A stretch of 64,000 bases of DNA from Cylicocyclus nassatus. Taxonomy: Eukaryota; Nematoda; Chromadorea; Rhabditida; Strongylidae. The stretch spans positions 31,447,733 through 31,511,732 of the forward strand of contig CATQJL010000305.1 in the NCBI GenBank assembly GCA_958299035.1, read 5' to 3'. Below, piece by piece: positions 44,398-54,678 of this stretch. Positions within the stretch are counted from its first letter, which is position 1. Each line of letters starts with the position of its first letter. Under the pieces are notes generated by a model. That model had not been told where the DNA came from. It searched no databases and saw only the letters and a program-made list of their open reading frames with translations. A program made the position numbers and the translations under genes.

Positions 44398-47300
44398 ATC
44401 CTGCGATGTTGAGTTACGTACGGATGGAGGCAAAGAAAAAATTCACTCTGCAGTGTTAGCTGCGCACAGTCCAAAAGTGGCAAAGGTATTGGCTTTGATC
44501 TTTTCCAAATGAAAGCAGAAGCTTTTCCGTTTTCACGTGTATATAAATTTTTACATCTTCACTTGAATATGTAGCACTGGAGAAGGGGGAAATGTTGCTT
44601 TTTGAAGGTTTTTAAAAAGAAAAACAATTAGATTTGAATGAGAGCTCTAGCGCCAAGTTACCCGCCAAGTTAAGAAATTTAGAAGAATTATCTATGAACT
44701 TATTGGCTTTTCCGTTCCGCTTGGACCGAGACTCAACGGCTCCGCATAGTAACTACATAAACCCAAGCGATTGAAGACACCCTCCCTCGATTTTCATCTT
44801 TTTACTTTCTTTGCCGTCCCCTCACTCTTCTTTATCCTATTGCAAATCCATGCAGCAGTGCTTCTGATAGAGTTGTCCTCATTCCACCGCCGGAGCACCA
44901 CATCCTCCTCACCCGAGATAAGTCAGGTTTATCGCCCCTCATATGACTATTTGGAATTACTAGATGGCGCCCCCGATCCCGCCCTGGAATTGGGCAACTT
45001 AATCCCAAACGCGTTGAAACTTACCGCCCTTCTCCACACTGCCGCGAAATGTGACTCTCTCTTGCTGACTTGAATCGGATCCTTGTGGCCGAAAAATGTA
45101 AATGAACTTCACAGCCCAATTTACATGACTGCGGAGGAAATGATTCAACAATGGTTGGTGACTCTTAATGTAAGTAAACAAATCAATAAATCGATTGAAG
45201 GGCCCAGTGAATTGTCGCAAAAATTAGCCTATCTTTTGTGCTTGGCATCATTTATAGGGGAGCAAATTTCAGCCTCATCGGTCCACAAATAAAGGAGTCT
45301 ATAAGCCACATACTTACATAGGACCAAATTTTAAAAATTGAGTTGAATTTATAGACTAGTTGGCTTCCCCGGTCCAGCCGGGGCCATTGGTCACCTGCAC
45401 TGCGAACCCCCCCCCCCCTCTTACATTTTATCGATGACTTAACCGAGGACATCCGCTTCGAAACCGCATCTCGTAACCGAGATGCGGTTTCGAAGCGGAT
45501 GTCCTCGGTTAAGTCATCGATAAACCGCCCTTCTTTACATGACCATAGGAAAATGCATGATTGAACATGATAAGCATTCAATTCCTTAGAAAAACACAAA
45601 CAAATCAATAAATCAATAAAAGCACCTAGCAAATCTAGTAAAAAGTATCCTAAAACCGTCTCCGGGGTTAGGAACATCTGTGTGCAAAGTTTTAGCCCAA
45701 TCGGTTGAGCGGCGTGCGTTTTTATAACTCACATGCCCTCCAAACAGACAATTTTTGTTTTATATATATACCAGTGCTTCACCTCTGCTTCGCAGAGGTT
45801 CGCACTGGCATTGTGAACCGTGGTAAACTCACTTTCTGAGAGCTTGTCTCTCAAATCATTGTTCGGTTTATTGCAACGTGAGCTGTAGTTAAAAATGAAC
45901 CATACTCGCTATCTTAACCTCACATGATGTTTAGTATCGTAAATCATTCCTCACTGTAATTTCGTAACGGACAAACTCCACACAACTTCAGATTGAGCCG
46001 CTTATTACAAGTCATGATAGAGATACAGTCTGCCTCAATCGGGATCAGGCCGAACCGTCTGATTCGCGCTCGCAGCGCTAGGGGTTTGCGCTGCATACGC
46101 GCGCTGTCGCAAAGAGCGAAGAGATTGAGGAGAGAGCAGACTAGCTAGACGCAGAAGTGGCGCGAAACCCTCGCGACGCGCACTCCCGCCAAGCCAATTT
46201 TGGCCTGGTTAGGATTGGGGCAGACTGTAGATGATGATTGATAAATCTTCACTTCCCTTATTCTAAGCAATAAATCAATAACTCGATGGAAGGAGTGAGC
46301 TAACCGCCGCAAAAAGTAGCCTATCGTATGCGCAGGGGTTGAGAACATATTTATGTGTACAAAATTTAGCGCTTCTTCGATCATTCACAAAGATTTCTGT
46401 TTGACACATCCACGGAAACATACTAACTCACAAACTTTGAGTTTCACATGTATATAGATATTGCACTGAATTCTTTGAAAAGCTCGGAGAACTAGATAAG
46501 CAAAGCTAGCAACAGGATCAGATAAATATTCAAGTAAGCAAGAAGAGAGCCCAGTAGAGCAAGCGAAGTTGATGCCATCCTAAATATGGTTATCTTTATC
46601 AAAAAAGGGTACTTTTCTTTATGTAAAAGCTTCAGTCTAGATTTTTTTGTAGATCTTGTGAGAACTCTTCTCGCCATGTATCAGCACAAAAATCAACATG
46701 TTTGGGCCAGTTTGACATGTTATTTTCAAAATTATTTCCGGTAGTGTTAGAGCATATGAAATGACTTCAAAAGCTGTTCAGGGTCTTTCATGAACGCAAA
46801 ACAGTTTTAAACGTTTAACAAAGCATTTGTTAGCTTTCAGTGATGGTTTGAAGAAATCCTGCTCTTCACATTGTTTTCCACCATGCGAATATAGCCAGGA
46901 AAAACCATGAGTAATGGCTTGAAGTACCTGGCTGCCGATTACTTCGTCGTTTAGGTGTAAAACAATAGCCCAGTTTTCTGTTTTGGGAAAATTAATGTGT
47001 TTATTAAAACGGAATATCGTTTTCTATTGAGCTCATTCACAAAATTGATAACTGAAAAAGCAGTTATTTTATTGAATAAAATCAGATTAATTAAGAGCAG
47101 GGCATACTTCACGACGATTCGCCAGAAGTCTTTAGATCCAACACTAGCAAACTGCACATGCGTAGTGTGTATAAGTTACGTGGATTGATAAAATGCCCTA
47201 TCTTCTATACTTTAAAATGTGCTTGCCATGAGTTATGGACAGCTGGAAACTGCCAAATCGCGTTGCGACTGAAATCGCGTGAAGTATGCCCGGCTCTTTA

Positions 47301-50300
47301 CATTGATGGGCTAAACAAACTCTTGGGTAAAACCTGTCAAACATGTAGATGTAATGTCAATTGACAGGAGAGAAAGAAGCGATAGTTCTATGAAAACAGA
47401 GTTGAGCAAAAGGTCAGGCACAAGTCGTTTGGAAAGCCCCAAAACGACCCCCTCTGAATTCTTTCTACTTCCGGAACCTCAGAGTGTGACACTCTGGAGA
47501 AGACGGTCTGTCCTGCAGTTTTTCAATTTTAGGAGACTGTATGATCGCTTTTCCGTGATCGCACATTACAAGCACACGCAGCTTGACGGCAGATTTTGAT
47601 GTGAATCGCGCTACTGAAGCCAGAATTTCCCACCAGGTGGAGTGTTTTGCTCCAAATTTTTACTGAGGCAAGAAGAGGCTATGAGCTCAATATCCATACC
47701 AGGGGACTGATTTCTGAATTTTGAAGACAAGTTAAGTGGGTCAGCCGCAAGGCTACAAAAGCTTAGGCGGTCTGACCTTTTGAGGATTGCGCCCGGTCAA
47801 CTTTATCTCCGAAGACGCTTCATCCTAGTTTTAAGTAATTCGCTAGCACAAAACTCGAACATTCTACAATAGGTGTTTGAGCTTAGCTCGACTTGTTTCG
47901 GCTTTGTGGTAATCCGCGGAGTTGACGCGCTCAAGGTCGATGTTTGGGAATATTGGCAGTACTTCCTAATGCACTATTCGAAAGCGGTATAAATTCTAAT
48001 TTCTAGTATAAATGATAGGGAACATTACTTTGTTATGAGTATAAAAAGCTGACTTCTTTCACTTTTGAAACCAAGTTAATCATGTTTGAATTTCAAGCTT
48101 TTTAGACGATAGAAAGGCTGGAAAATGTAATAGGTAATGGTCTGTAATGCTAGTAGAGGTGATTTGATGTGCTAATTACGGAAACTATACTCAATTTACA
48201 CAGCATTCTTTTTTGGTGACCTTAGTAGTGTCAGGTAAGGGATGAAGAATTAAAATTTGGCTAATACTTCGATGGAGTCAATCAATATGCTGCGACAGCC
48301 ATTCCTTCAATTCTATTGGAGTTCTGATATGCATCGGTTTAGAGCTTTTCTTCCATTTCCTTGATTTTAAAGGCAGCGTCCAGGCAGATTTGGACCTATG
48401 GAGATTTTACGTGGAGAGTACATTTGGGGCCCTAACTAAGGCGCTGCCCAAGCGGCAGCGCAGGCAGTGCTCTAACGGCTGAGATATACGCCTCGAAACT
48501 GGACTCCGCGATCGTGTTTCGCATGGATTCATGGCAGTTTCGCGCCAGGATCCACGCTTTGCGCCATGAATCCATGCGAAATACGATCGCGGGGTCCAGT
48601 TTCGAGGGGAATATCTCAGCTGTTAAAGCACTATCTGAGCTGCCGGTTGGGCAGTGGCTTAGTTGGGGCCCCAAAATTACTATCCAGGTGAGATCCCCCA
48701 TGTGTCCAGACTTGCCTGGACGCTGCCTTTGAGAGAATTCGATTCTTGATTACGACCCCCAACCCCCTCAGTCTTACCACCAATACGACCCCCCAGGTCG
48801 GGCACGCCTGACCTCACGCTCAACCCTGTATGGAAATGGGTCCGGATAGCGGAAAAGTACCAAAAGTTCACTAATAATGAACGCTATTTTGAATGAGCGC
48901 TTAGAACATATTACAAGTGCAGCTCGATGGTTAGAAGAGTAGAAGTGAAAAATGTGTGAAATGGGGATGAAGATTGGCAGGAATTAAGAGAGAAAAATCA
49001 TGAAAATTCTATTGTGTCTCTCACCAGCTTCTTACAGCATGCGCAGGCGCTTAAAGGCAGTGTTTCACCAATGTTGAGGTCGCGCGGATCTTCGCATATT
49101 CTACTATAGGGACCTCTAAATAGGCCATTGCAGCAAGTCTCACTCAATTTGACTCCCTCTACGCTGAAAAAAATTCGCTCAAAGTGGTACGCGGAGAGCG
49201 ATTTGGTACGCGCGGACGACTCCTTCAATCTTAACCATCACGCGTTCGAACATGTCCCTCCACTTGGCATTCACCTCCCCTCTGTTGCTGTCACTGTGGC
49301 TGAGGCTGGAGTTGGAAGGCACATCTCATCCACGTTGCTTACGCGGGGCCTCCAGAAAACGGGCTTTTTGGGAACTTCGTGCGATTTTAAGCCCATACAA
49401 TGCTAGACAGGCTCCGACAGGCTTGCAAGATGCAAAAATCTCGGCAACTAAATTTTGGTGAGACACTGTCTTTAAGAGCCCCGATGCTCTTCTTCCTAGC
49501 TGTTATGGAAAATCTCTCTTCATTGTGTTGTTTTGTATAACACTTCCGCATCTTGTGTCAACACATGCTCCCTTCTCCGTGGCAACTACGCGCAGCACAT
49601 GGGCATTGCGCAGCGATCTCCCATTTCAGACAGTCGAAGGGATACCTCCGGACATCTTCATGCATCTCAAAAATGGGCTCTATGCTACCTTTTTGCAAAT
49701 ATTGTTTTGAGCGAGCCTTATCAAGGAAAGTTCGGCTGGTTTTCTGTAGCTTGTCGACTACATGCAAAGCAAAGAAAGCTTTTGGTTTCGGTAGCATAAT
49801 CTCAGTAGTAGTTCACTGCAGAGCTCCTCGTAAAGGTTAACAGGACTTTGTTCCGTAACTATGAGGTTGCTCAAGCTTGTTAGAGTTGCTAAGCATGTAG
49901 AATTGAAACTCCTTGCTTTTTCTTTTACAAAAATCCATCCTAATCAGCGCTTTATCCCAATTCACATCTATTATCTTACGTGGTGAACCGATTAGGTTGC
50001 ACATGTTCTGTCCTTTCCTAAAATTGTTCCCCAAAGGTCGAATTAAGAGCTGCTTTCTCCTACCACCATCATTGCATAGGAAATGTTTTATCTCTTCAAA
50101 CTTGGTGGAGCTGGCGTTCTGTCTTCGCAATGCGCATTGTGCTGTCGTGGATAGAGAATTCGGGTCACACACAAAATTGCATATACCCTCTATTTCATTG
50201 AGACTGGAGGGTGGAGGGGAGAGCTTCGATCACTTAAGCTAAGAAATCGTTAGAGCACGCTCGCGAGAGAGATCCAGAGCCTCCTTCCACCACTTACCAC

Positions 50301-50669
50301 TCCCAATGATACAGGGGTAAGACTTGTGCAAAGTGTGCAAAAGTTCTTTTTTGCAGTTACTCGCTTCAAGCAATGATAATCTGCGGATTGACATGAGCGG
50401 ATTTCGAAAAGCATCTATCGCTAAAGTTATTCACTGGCTCTACAACGGAGAAGTTCAGCATCATTATTTATACATCTATAAAACAACACACTTCATCGTC
50501 TTTCAAGGTCGAGCTGCTTCCTGAACATTTGGCCGATGATTTGTCAACTACCAATTATCTTGGCGTAACTACATTACATGAACAGCTAGAAGCTACACTC
50601 AGGAACATGGCCTGCTCAAATGAGAATAGAATTGAAGCCATGAATATAGCAACGAATCCAAAGTGCGGA
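44398..50669 (+). CDS. BTB-domain protein gene, three traced exons
   Basis: Exon 1 (44398-44485, acceptor TTCTCAG, donor GTATTG) ends in phase 0. Exon 2 (50357-50452, acceptor TTTTTTGCAG) starts in phase 0. A 55-nt intron (50453-50507) leads to exon 3 (50508-50669), which ends at a canonical GTAAGT. Joined, they give a continuous BTB fold: SCDVELRTDGGKEK, HSAVLAAHSPK, LLASSNDNLRIDMSGF, IAKVIHWLYNGE, VELLPEHLADDLSTTNYLG, LHEQLEATL. BTB proteins dimerise and commonly recruit substrates to Cullin-3 ligases; the family is expanded in nematodes. The first intron would be 5.9 kb and holds at least six repeats. N-terminal exons (MATH or other) and the 3' end are not resolved. Alternatively exon 1 and exons 2-3 are remnants of two neighbouring copies. 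The donor of exon 2 (GTTCAG) is weak. Confidence 0.6.
45346..45764. mobile_element. SINE-like family copy with a perfect 45-bp inner palindrome
   Basis: Head CTAGTTGGCTTCCCCGGTCC, tail CAATCGGTTGAGCGGCGTGC, GCCCTCCAAACAGACAAT and TTTTATATATATA; 59057-59240 is a shorter copy. Bases 45429-45473 and 45478-45522 are exact reverse complements around a 4-base loop. Class is inferred from the head/tail layout; no tRNA-like boxes were identified. Confidence 0.5.
45765..46020. repeat. second copy of the compound-hairpin repeat
   Basis: Hairpin at 45771-45808 identical to 8257-8294, then some 200 matching bases. It directly follows the TATATATA tail of the preceding element and is cut on the right by the MITE at 46026. 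Confidence 0.6.
46026..46227. mobile_element. TA-flanked MITE, CAGTCTGCC family
   Basis: Ends CAGTCTGCCTCAATCGGGAT and, inverted, CAGTCTGCCCCAATCCTAAC, with TA on both sides. The copy at 52652-52859 has the same orientation and is nearly identical; 52413-52621 is inverted. Non-coding, class mariner-like by target only. Confidence 0.75.
46230..46462. repeat. decayed SINE-like/ATCGAT family sequence
   Basis: Phrases CAATAAATCAATAACTCGAT, AAAAAGTAGCCTATCG, GCGCAGGGGTTGAGAACA, TGTACAAAATTTAGC and a TATATAGATA end follow the order seen at 45.6-45.76 kb. A similar string at 45175-45300 shows that the open frame there (45083-45292) is repeat-derived. Confidence 0.45.
46463..47699. other. no gene called; intron of the BTB gene on the plus strand
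   Basis: Bases 46485-46610 resemble the repeat at 2690-2810. Frames 47158-47364 (with CQTCRCNVN at its end) and 47354-47599 are open but have no duplicate or splice support. Confidence 0.3.
47700..48828. mobile_element. hAT-like relative of 16609-17898, reverse orientation
   Basis: The right end read inward is CAGGGTTGAGCGTGAGGTCA, the same family end as at 16609. Interior matches in reverse orientation include GGTGTTTGAGCTTAGCTCGA, CTTGTTTCGGCTTTGTGG and ATTACGG-type runs. The left end is not clear. A piggyBac-like MITE (48371-48728) is nested in it; the 17 kb foldback is absent. Confidence 0.55.
48371..48728. mobile_element. piggyBac-like MITE nested in the 48 kb element
   Basis: AGGCAGCGTCCAGGCA and its inverted match, flanked by TTAA (48367-48370) and TTGA (48729-48732). 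Inner palindromic arms centre near 48545 (GCATGGATTCATGG and its complement). Non-coding. Confidence 0.65.
49055..49471. mobile_element. piggyBac-like MITE, TTAA on both sides
   Basis: AGGCAGTGTTTCACCAA on the left, TTGGTGAGACACTGTCT on the right, TTAA at 49051-49054 and 49472-49475. The interior differs from its relatives except at the ends. Overlapping frames inside have no transposase motif. Confidence 0.7.
49558..49797 (-). CDS. hypothetical 79-residue protein on the minus strand
   Basis: The ATG at 49797 lies 18 bases after a CTCTGCAG acceptor-like sequence, a spacing typical of trans-spliced nematode messages. The frame is open to TGA. It reads LPKPKAFFALHVVDKLQKTS, then ARSKQYLQKGSIEPIFEMHE and DVRRYPFDCLKWEIAAQ, charged and protein-like, ending Cys-rich. 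Upstream on the same strand another open frame (50172-49837) is also protein-like and may be a separate exon. Plus-strand frames cover the same DNA, so strand choice rests on composition and the acceptor. No family recognised. Confidence 0.3.
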   Translation of the reverse strand: MLPKPKAFFALHVVDKLQKTSRTFLDKARSKQYLQKGSIEPIFEMHEDVRRYPFDCLKWEIAAQCPCAARSCHGEGSMC

Positions 50670-50969
50670 GTAAGTTATACAAAGATCTTACCTTTTCATC
50701 ACCACGTAAATTTACCTCACGTAAAAGTGAACGCCATGTTACGAGCAGGACCCGGTTGTATACGACATTGCACAGTCTAAGCGCAAACCCTTCATTGTGT
50801 TAGCACAGGGGCAGGCAAGAAAATAAATGAATTTGAGGTCATACGTCATCGCATCAGTTTAAACTTAAGATTATAAAATATCTCTTTTCATTGTATTCGC
50901 GGATCCAATATTTTGTAACGCGCAAATTGGGGAACGAACACATACCCCGAAAGCCGCCACTTAGTTATA

Positions 50970-51223
50970 GGGGCCTGCAGGATCGCGAGAGTCGGACGTG
51001 CGTACGGTTATTGCGCTGCACACGTCCGATGTCACTAAGGCAGGTGCCAGAGTTTTTTTTAGAGTTATCCGCTTTAGCCGGTTCGTTCGGTTCGTAGCAA
51101 AGATGGTAAGCCGAAAACCTGTTCAACAGAGTAAGTCTGACAACTGAGTCGTCGGATGCACATCTGACGTGCGCGGCGCAATGACCGTACGCACGTCCGA
51201 CTCTCGCGATCCTGCAGGCCCCC
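50970..51223. mobile_element. 254-bp inverted-repeat MITE
   Basis: Arms of about 46 bases start GGGGCCTGCAGGATCGCGAG on the left and the same on the right read inward, continuing GTCGGACGTGCGTACGGT. No clear target duplication, so class is open. It lies 300 bases after the last BTB exon. Confidence 0.65.
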
Positions 51224-51224
51224 A

Positions 51225-51330
51225 CAGCAGAGGTTATGAGAGGTCATGAAACTGGCAGCAACGCCAATTTGCATCCAATTTGCACCGAAGAGAGGTGATT
51301 CTGCGCACGGTAACTCCGCCGTCATCTTTC
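51225..51330. repeat. inverted copy of 53308-53400
   Basis: Read on the minus strand it gives GAGTTACCGTGCGCAGAAT, then GTGCAAATTGGATGCAAATT and GGCGTTGCTGCCAG; the 53.3 kb copy has the same phrases with a few changes. About 90 bases, class unknown. Confidence 0.5.
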
Positions 51331-51689
51331 TCTTTATGAAAGTGAAAGACGCGATACCGAGATTTTATTAAAATTTCCAATTCAAGGTTCAGTGGTGAAG
51401 TTAGTCCATTTAGGGTGAAATTTTTTAGGGGGTTATTTTGTACTGTTTCCGGATATGATGGTGCACCTTGGAACTTCTTTCTTTTTAAATTTCAAATTGT
51501 TCTCACGAGTTTTCCCGCATTTCCAAAATTGTTATTAAGGGTTTTCCATGACGCTGTTTCCGAATATGCTAATGGGATTGTTTGAAATCTTGAATTTTTT
51601 AACTTTGAACTTTTTGCATGAACTTCCTTGAAATTATGGTGAATGTAACAAATGAAGACGAGTTATATAGTCAGTACTATAATTGTCGA

Positions 51690-51790
51690 AATAACACTTG
51701 ACGATGTCACCGAAATATCAACTGCCACGAGGGTCTTTAAAGTGACGGAATTGTGCACGAGGAGATACCTCAAACTTGGGCAATTAAGCC
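51690..51790 (-). ncRNA. SL1-like spliced-leader RNA gene or pseudogene
   Basis: Read from 51790 on the minus strand, 22 bases match nematode SL1 except at leader positions 3 (C for T) and 10 (G for A). They end CCCAAGTTTGAG and are followed at once by GTATCT, the donor position of SL RNAs. Downstream, ATATTTCG (51718-51711) sits where the Sm site should be but is a poor match to AATTTTTG-type sites, and the following hairpin TGAC-ATC-GTCA has only four pairs. SL RNAs donate their 5' exon to many messages by trans-splicing. The leader is convincing, the 3' part is not, so this may be a decayed or diverged gene. Confidence 0.4.
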
Positions 51791-52130
51791 TTTATTTGCA
51801 AATATAAAATTCAAACGATATTGAAAGCGAAATATAATACCAGCTCAAAATGAGATTCTCATTATGGCAAAACGTTAGTAATAAAATACGATTGATATGT
51901 TTTGGCCTAAATGAACTAAAAATCGTGACTATGGCAATGATACTGAGTAAATCTAAAAAGCAGGACTAACTGCATGAAGCAAACGATGAACAGTGACGCG
52001 CGATTCATCGTAAGAAGGAGATTACCAGCTGCGAATTTCTCGCTCCTTTTTCTTATACGCAACTGCAGTCTAAAGCATGCAGAAAAAAGACTAGCTGCTG
52101 CGCTTGAACACTTGTGTTGCAAGTGAGATA

Positions 52131-52212
52131 TATAGAATTATACAATATACGAGATATATAATATATTGTATAATTCTATATAATATATAGAATTATACAA
52201 TATATTATAAAA
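52131..52212. repeat. AT-rich palindromic tract
   Basis: TAGAATTATACAATATA and TATATTGTATAATTCTATA alternate three times and can fold into a long A/T hairpin. Likely slippage or a foldback remnant. Confidence 0.6.
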
Positions 52213-52412
52213 TCGGTCGGGTTTCTCGACAGTGTATTTAGTTTGTGAGTATCTACGAAATCTTCGATGAAACTCGATCTATCGTTTAGCGGTCTAAAAC
52301 ATCACCAGAACAAAATAATTTAGTCAGATTCGGATTCGTTTTATTTTTCTGAACGTGGCAATTTTTTTCCGTTGTTTCCCACTTTTATCAGATTTACCGT
52401 AAAGCAAAATTA

Positions 52413-52621
52413 CAGTCTGCCCCAATCCCGACCAGGCCAAAATTGGCATGGCGGGAGTCCGCTTCGCTAGGGTTTCGCGGTCACCCTACGGCCTGCTTCT
52501 CTGCTCTCTCTTCGATCCTTTTGCTCTCTCCGACAGCACGCATATGCAGCGCAGACCGCTAGCGCTGCGAGCGCGCAAATTTACGCCGATGGTTCTGCCT
52601 GATCCCGATTGGGGCAGACTG
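52413..52621. mobile_element. CAGTCTGCC MITE, inverted copy
   Basis: Ends CAGTCTGCCCCAATCCCGAC and, inverted, CAGTCTGCCCCAATCGGGAT; TA flanks (52411-52412, 52622-52623). Opposite orientation to its neighbour 30 bases away. All frames inside are palindrome shadows. Confidence 0.75.
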
Positions 52622-52651
52622 TACCATCTCCGGAAGCAGCATGACAAAATA

Positions 52652-52859
52652 CAGTCTGCCTCAATCGGGATCAGGCCGAACCGTCGGCTGATTTTGCGCG
52701 CTCGCAGCGCCAGGGGTTTGCGCTGCATACGCGCGCTGTCGCAAAGAGCGAAGAGATTGAGGAGAGAGCAGACTAGCTAGACGCAGAAGTGGCGCGAAAC
52801 CCTCGCGACGCGCACTCCCGCCAAGCCAATTTTGGCCTGGTTAGGATTGGGGCAGACTG
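52652..52859. mobile_element. CAGTCTGCC MITE, forward copy
   Basis: Nearly identical to 46026-46227 (the clearest difference is a short insertion near 52685). TA flanks at 52650-52651 and 52860-52861. Confidence 0.75.
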
Positions 52860-52869
52860 TACCCTTTGA

Positions 52870-53181
52870 AGGCAGTGTCCAGGCTAAATCTAACCCCCTC
52901 TGATTAGAGTCGATCCTGAATGAGAGGAGCACCCCCCGAGAGGAGCACCTACGTGGTCCGGTCCTTTAATGTTGCCTCTGAATGGAGATAAGGGCCTGGA
53001 ACAGCCAAAGTGTTATCAGAGCCCGCCCGGATCGGCCGTCCGTTGTCCTCAAAATGGGTCCTCAAAAATCGTGTTTTTTGGAGGTTTTAGAAAAATGAAA
53101 CTTCATTACTGTAATCAGGGCCACAAAAAGGCCCCTGAATGGCAAACACATGGGAGGTAAAATTTCGGGTGGACGCTGCCT
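52870..53181. mobile_element. piggyBac-like MITE
   Basis: AGGCAGTGTCCAGGC on the left, GTGGACGCTGCCT on the right, flanked by TTGA (52866-52869) and TTGG (53182-53185), eroded versions of TTAA. It begins only 10 bases after the previous MITE. Confidence 0.55.
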
Positions 53182-53307
53182 TTGGTAGAAATTTTCACCC
53201 TCAATGGAGTAAATCTGCTACTGAACTCCGAATTAAATAATTCGGAGTTCATTAGCAGATAATATCTCAATAAAATCCCGGTTTCTTACATGTAGGACGA
53301 TGTTGGA

Positions 53308-53400
53308 CTTACCGTATGCAGAATTGATTCTTTTCTGTGCAAATTGGGTGCAAATTGGTGTTGTTGCAAGATAATGAACTCTCATGAACTTTGCTGGCTA
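53308..53400. repeat. copy of the 51.2 kb repeat
   Basis: See 51225-51330. A no-ATG plus-strand frame (53344-53685) begins inside it; the later part (FRYFYVIAKTYLAVANLKRC) is protein-like but unsupported. Bases 53401-54484 hold nothing else I can name except a donor-like GTGAGTATAA at 53821. Confidence 0.35.
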
Positions 53401-54484
53401 CGTAGCGGCAAGCCTTTCGGGGAATGTAAATTCCCTCACCCCTCAAGTTGGTGCATGCTTTATACTGCACCTCAGCCATTCCGATATTTCTATGTAATCG
53501 CAAAAACGTATCTAGCCGTGGCCAACTTAAAAAGATGTCCTTTTTTGAGTGTGACGAAAGTACACGATAAAAACACAACACCGCCGGTAATAGAGCAAAA
53601 AGAAACCGCTGCGCGTATCCGTTCTACATTTAGAGCCATATGCGTAGACATTTTCTTCAAGCTTCCCGCTGTCCATAACTCTTGACGTTTTAAGTCAGTG
53701 TTAGAGAGCTAGAAGATAAGATACACTATAAAGTCACTTTAGGTGTCCACGCCGACAAAAAATACAATTTTGGCAGTAATCTATGAAAAGCAATTTAAAA
53801 TTACTGCTGCCGAAATAATGGTGAGTATAAAACGATACCATCAACGGTAGAAACTTGATAATGTCAAACTCACCGCTTGAATTCCACCTTCCGCAAAAAA
53901 GTTAGCAAGAGCGTGTCTTCTTTCTCTGAGCGATGCTTTATGCAAAACTCGGCATGAGGGTGCCCCGTTAAGACGACTTTTCTTTTGCGTCCTAACAGGA
54001 TCTAAATATCTAAACTTGTTTATTGTCAAAATGTCATTGCAACGTGCGCCAGATACTTAAACTCAATGAAACCGTGTTTGAAAATACCTACTAAATTACA
54101 CAAAACGGTAAAGCGTGAATTGCAGAGCAACGTAATCTCTAACGCATTTTCTTCTCTCTAGAAAAAGAAAGAAATTGCGCGCATAGCCTTTGCAGTAATT
54201 AAGCGCCATAATAGAAGACACAAAAGACCGCTGGAGATAGATAATAAGATAGAGAGCACCCACCACCAAAGGCGATTGTTGCATCTAAAAGTTCAACCTA
54301 GTCTTTTTGTCGCTTTGCGGCCAGAGATTTATGTAAGAGATAAGCATACCAGATAAGGCTACCATGGAGGACTAGCGAGCGCTCAAACAATATTGCATCA
54401 TCGCCTACTTTCGATGCAACTCGGTAAATCAAACACTGCGAACTTCCAGAAACAGCTTAGTCTTCGCCGAACCTATCGGTATTA

Positions 54485-54678
54485 CCCAATTTCAGGTGTA
54501 TAAGCCGCACCCTTTTCGCTGGCGAACACGCCAAAAGACTGACTGTCATCATGGAGCCCGTTAAGTGAGAGCAATATGCGATAAGGCGACCGCTTCGGGA
54601 GACATATGCGCGGCGGCACGTCTGGATCTGCTCGCGTTTAGAGCAAAAAGGATGCGGCTTATACACCTGAAAATAGGG
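54485..54678. mobile_element. 194-bp MITE with CCC ends and TA target
   Basis: CCCAATTTCAGGTGTATAAG on the left, CCCTATTTTCAGGTGTATAA on the right read inward, then GCCGCA.CCTTTT in both. TA at 54483-54484 and 54679-54680. The terminal CCC(T/A)A box recalls the 17006-17406 foldback. Confidence 0.6.

Noticed and set aside
45083..45292. 69-codon plus-strand frame as a protein
   Set aside because: Its second half is built from the CAATAAATCGAT repeat phrase seen at 45.6 and 46.25 kb.
52486..52780. Arg/Ala-rich frames on both strands
   Set aside because: They are palindrome shadows of the paired CAGTCTGCC MITEs.
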